This document shows, one piece after another, positions 62,560-64,000 of a DNA stretch of 64,000 bases (position 1 is its first letter; the number at the start of each line of letters is the position of its first letter). This stretch comes from SZUA-320 sp963707875 (lineage in GTDB: Bacteria > Gemmatimonadota > Gemmatimonadetes > Gemmatimonadales > GWC2-71-9), in contig CAVPRU010000001.1 in the NCBI GenBank assembly GCA_963707875.1, positions 248,001 through 312,000 on the forward strand, written 5' to 3'. The position numbers were made by a program, and so were the translations under genes. Under the pieces are notes generated by a model, which was given only the letters and a program-made list of their open reading frames with translations, ran no database searches and was not told the DNA's origin.

Positions 62560-62984
62560 CGCTCCCGGGTCCACAGCACGATGGTACCGCAGCCCGACCG
62601 CGTCCCATTGAACCGCGGCGGGGTGGACGCCGCCCCCTTGTAGATCTCGATGGCCTGAACGTCCGCCACCATGAACTGGTCGATACTGAAACCACGCTTG
62701 TCCCCGGTCAGGTGCCCCGGGGCATAGATCCGGATGCCGTCCAGGTAGACCTGCGCGTAGCATCGCCCCGCCCCTGGAGCGATTCGACCCGCAGTGTTGG
62801 CCCGGGACATCAGCACCCCGTACCCACCCCCATCTCCCAGGTACTCCATCGTCACACCCGGCACCCGTCTCAGGATGTCGGATAGCAACGAGTGCTCCCG
62901 GGTCCTCAACAGACTGTCTCCGACCTCGCCGGCCGCCAGGGTCAGGAGTCCCCACACACCGAGCCACCGTGCCACCCGCTTCAT
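62556..62984 (-). CDS. stand-alone TonB-dependent receptor plug-domain protein
   Basis: A 142-residue exported protein. After a signal sequence (WLGVWGLLTLAAGEV) it reads SLLSDILRRVPGVTM, then CYAQVYLDGIRIY, FSIDQFMVADVQAIEIYKGA and GTRSGCGTIVLWTRER. This is the plug domain of TonB-dependent receptors, complete to its last strand, but with no barrel behind it: the stop follows directly. ATG 62984 has GGGAGG. Two cysteines flank the core and may form a disulfide. Free plug domains are known in some soil phyla; the function is unclear. Confidence 0.82.
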   Translation of the reverse strand: MKRVARWLGVWGLLTLAAGEVGDSLLRTREHSLLSDILRRVPGVTMEYLGDGGGYGVLMSRANTAGRIAPGAGRCYAQVYLDGIRIYAPGHLTGDKRGFSIDQFMVADVQAIEIYKGAASTPPRFNGTRSGCGTIVLWTRER

Positions 62985-63143
62985 GCGCACACCTCCCGAG
63001 GACGGCACTTCCGCCCACCGCGGCCGGGGCGAAGCGCCTGTCCCTACGATAGGGGCACCTTCCCCTGGGCGCCAGAATCAGAGCGCCGCCCGGCCCGCCA
63101 CTCCGGCGGGGATCCCAGGTGATCCTTTCGGATCGTGCGACCT

Positions 63144-63169
63144 CGGGTGGTACTGCAGCTTGGCAACCC
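63144..63169 (+). repeat. right copy of the 25-bp repeat bracketing the accessory region
   Basis: CGGGTGGTACTG, C, AGCTTGG, CAACCC. It matches 48596-48620 with one substitution and one inserted G. It lies 10 bases before the 3' end of hicA. See the left copy for interpretation. Confidence 0.65.
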
Positions 63170-63178
63170 TGAAGCGAG

Positions 63179-63370
63179 TTAAACCTCAGGCTCTGGAATC
63201 TCGTGGTCTCGGCAGATCTTGCGACAGAGGAACTGGTTGATCTCTCGGTGTCGGGGGACGGTGGAGACTTTGCGGGCCTGACGGTTCAGGAATACCGAGT
63301 GGGCACCGCCTTCTCGCAGCAACGTGCAGCCTTGAGTGAGGAGGTGGCGGACAAGATCCCGCCGTTTCAC
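63179..63370 (-). CDS. hicA: HicA-family toxin (mRNA interferase)
   Basis: A 63-residue dsRBD-fold toxin: KRRDLVRHLLTQGCTLLREG with the catalytic His in GGAHSVFLN and a C-terminal EINQFLCRKICRDHEIPEP. HicA cleaves mRNA when freed from HicB. Its ATG overlaps the hicB stop (ATGA), giving the less common antitoxin-first order. It stands just outside the right-hand repeat. Confidence 0.9.
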   Translation of the reverse strand: MKRRDLVRHLLTQGCTLLREGGAHSVFLNRQARKVSTVPRHREINQFLCRKICRDHEIPEPEV

Positions 63371-63588
63371 GCTGGGAGCTTCAGCGGCTCACGAATGACG
63401 TCGGATCCTACCAGGTCTTCCTCAACCAGTGCCCGGTTGGCTTCGAGTACGAGTTCGACTGCCTCGCGGAGGTTCCTTCGGGCCTCGTCCAGGGTGCGTC
63501 CCTGGGTGTTCGCACCCGGAAGTTCTTGTACGAACCCAAGATAGCCTTCGGGGATCTTCTGAAAAACGGCGTTGAATTCGAGGTTCAT
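63367..63588 (-). CDS. hicB: HicB-family antitoxin
   Basis: A 73-residue HicB: MNLEFNAVFQKIPEGYLGFV, then LPGANTQGRTLDEARRNLRE, AVELVLEANRALVEEDLVGS. It has the partial RNase-H fold of HicB but lacks a C-terminal DNA-binding domain, as in the short HicB type. It neutralises HicA by direct binding. The start at 63588 is the only one fitting the family. Confidence 0.9.
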   Translation of the reverse strand: MNLEFNAVFQKIPEGYLGFVQELPGANTQGRTLDEARRNLREAVELVLEANRALVEEDLVGSDVIREPLKLPA

Positions 63589-63848
63589 GCCCAAGCCTTC
63601 TACGAGCGGGTTACCTGAAGTATGGGGACCGGCCTGACGTCTCACAAGCGTTTGGAGCGGCCGGCCGCCCGAATTCGCGCGCCGGGCTTGGCGCGGGCGC
63701 TGATTCCGGTGGCACCGGGGCCGCCCGGTGCTGGGGACGCGGCCACCCACCGGCTTCCGATCCTCGTGACCCGCCCGGACCCGCCACCAGCCGAGCCCTT
63801 GTGATCCGTGACACAGATTTCCCCCGGCCGCTGCGGCATCGTTCCCCA
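63589..63848. other. 260 bases without a recognised gene
   Basis: Upstream region of hicBA (minus) and of the last lipoprotein gene (plus). Open frames here have no family resemblance or ribosome site. It presumably contains divergent promoters; I cannot point to convincing boxes. Confidence 0.4.
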
Positions 63849-64000
63849 ATGCATGCGCCTCTCCCCCACCAGCAAGGCCGTCACCCCAGCCGCCTTCGCG
63901 CGCGGCAGCGGCATTTGGGTGCGGTGCTGGTGCTGGCCGTGGCTCCGGCTTGCGGGCTTATCGACCCGGGTGACTGCACCGGCGAACTTCGAATCGCGCT
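63849..64000 (+). CDS. putative lipoprotein, 5' part only
   Basis: ATG 63849 opens a frame reading to the window edge: a basic N-terminus, hydrophobic core (GAVLVLAVAPACG) with lipobox APAC, then LIDPGDCTGELRIA. This Cys-rich start followed by a beta-strand is common in Gemmatimonadota Ig-like lipoproteins, but only 50 residues are visible, so the call is tentative. A second ATG four bases on is in another frame and gives no lipobox. Confidence 0.5.
   Translation, partial: MHAPLPHQQGRHPSRLRARQRHLGAVLVLAVAPACGLIDPGDCTGELRIA

Noticed and set aside
63178..63184. GTTAAAC near the right-hand 25-bp repeat considered as an R' core
   Set aside because: Matches GTTRRRY by chance level and overlaps the hicA stop codon; no R'' partner or palindrome is found to its left.

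Overview
This is a high-GC, gene-dense bacterial chromosome segment. Gemmatimonadota is the best guess, but it is inferred only from gene content and style: many short lipoproteins with Ala/Gly lipoboxes, GTG/TTG starts, a single-TM CuA subunit, an IntI-type integrase and secreted S9, S10 and M19 peptidases. No rRNA or other phylogenetic marker is present. The window appears to come from an assembly with residual indels. At least ten conserved genes (amino-acid permease, TonB/ExbB/ExbD genes, oxidase subunits and others) are split by one-base frameshifts, mostly in G/C runs, and I annotate these as real genes with broken frames.

Layout. 1-6.0 kb, minus strand: partial 2-oxoacid dehydrogenase E1 alpha, phosphate transporter with its DUF47 partner, a small unknown protein, inositol-3-phosphate synthase, a CDP-alcohol phosphatidyltransferase (together a likely inositol-lipid route) and a NamZ/DUF1343 lipoprotein. 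6.0-11.9 kb, plus strand: GH3 NagZ, a serine beta-lactamase-fold amidase-like lipoprotein, an IscA-like protein, a sodium:solute symporter and a BadF-type sugar kinase. With divergent namZ this looks like a peptidoglycan-sugar recovery locus. 11.9-16.8 kb: amino-acid permease and a TonB-ExbB-ExbD-ExbD-TonB cluster. 16.8-24.3 kb: two histidine kinases with an OmpR-type regulator, superoxide dismutase, membrane dipeptidase and acyl-CoA synthetase. 25-31.6 kb: a minus-strand kynurenine operon (kynA, kynU, kynB) that also carries a diaminopropionate ammonia-lyase-like enzyme, an ornithine cyclodeaminase-like enzyme and a GNAT-like unknown.

34.3-40.3 kb holds the most interesting metabolic unit. 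A cytochrome b/ferredoxin/MvhD-like fusion, a small exported protein and an Fe-S-type Rrf2 regulator form one operon. Diverging from it across an AT-rich promoter with a palindrome are a 56-residue membrane protein, a CuA subunit II, a B-family heme-copper subunit I and a SCO protein. Subunit I has kept all the metal-ligand histidines but has Gln where oxygen reductases carry the cross-linked active-site Tyr. I propose a CuA-dependent nitric oxide reductase with a dedicated b/Fe-S module. 40.3-47.5 kb: amidohydrolase, DinB-like protein, tRNA-Ala(TGC), a glycine-rich repeat protein, S9 peptidase, class V aminotransferase and YajQ.

47.5-63.2 kb is an accessory region headed by an integron integrase pointing towards its cassettes. 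Two full attC sites and several truncated ones separate small genes (beta-lactamase-fold protein, SnoaL-like, TPR, VOC, DUF6624-like). Further on are short membrane proteins, pseudogenes and a remnant of the class V aminotransferase. A 25-bp repeat lies just after the integrase and again at the far end of the region. HicBA and the start of a lipoprotein gene close the window.
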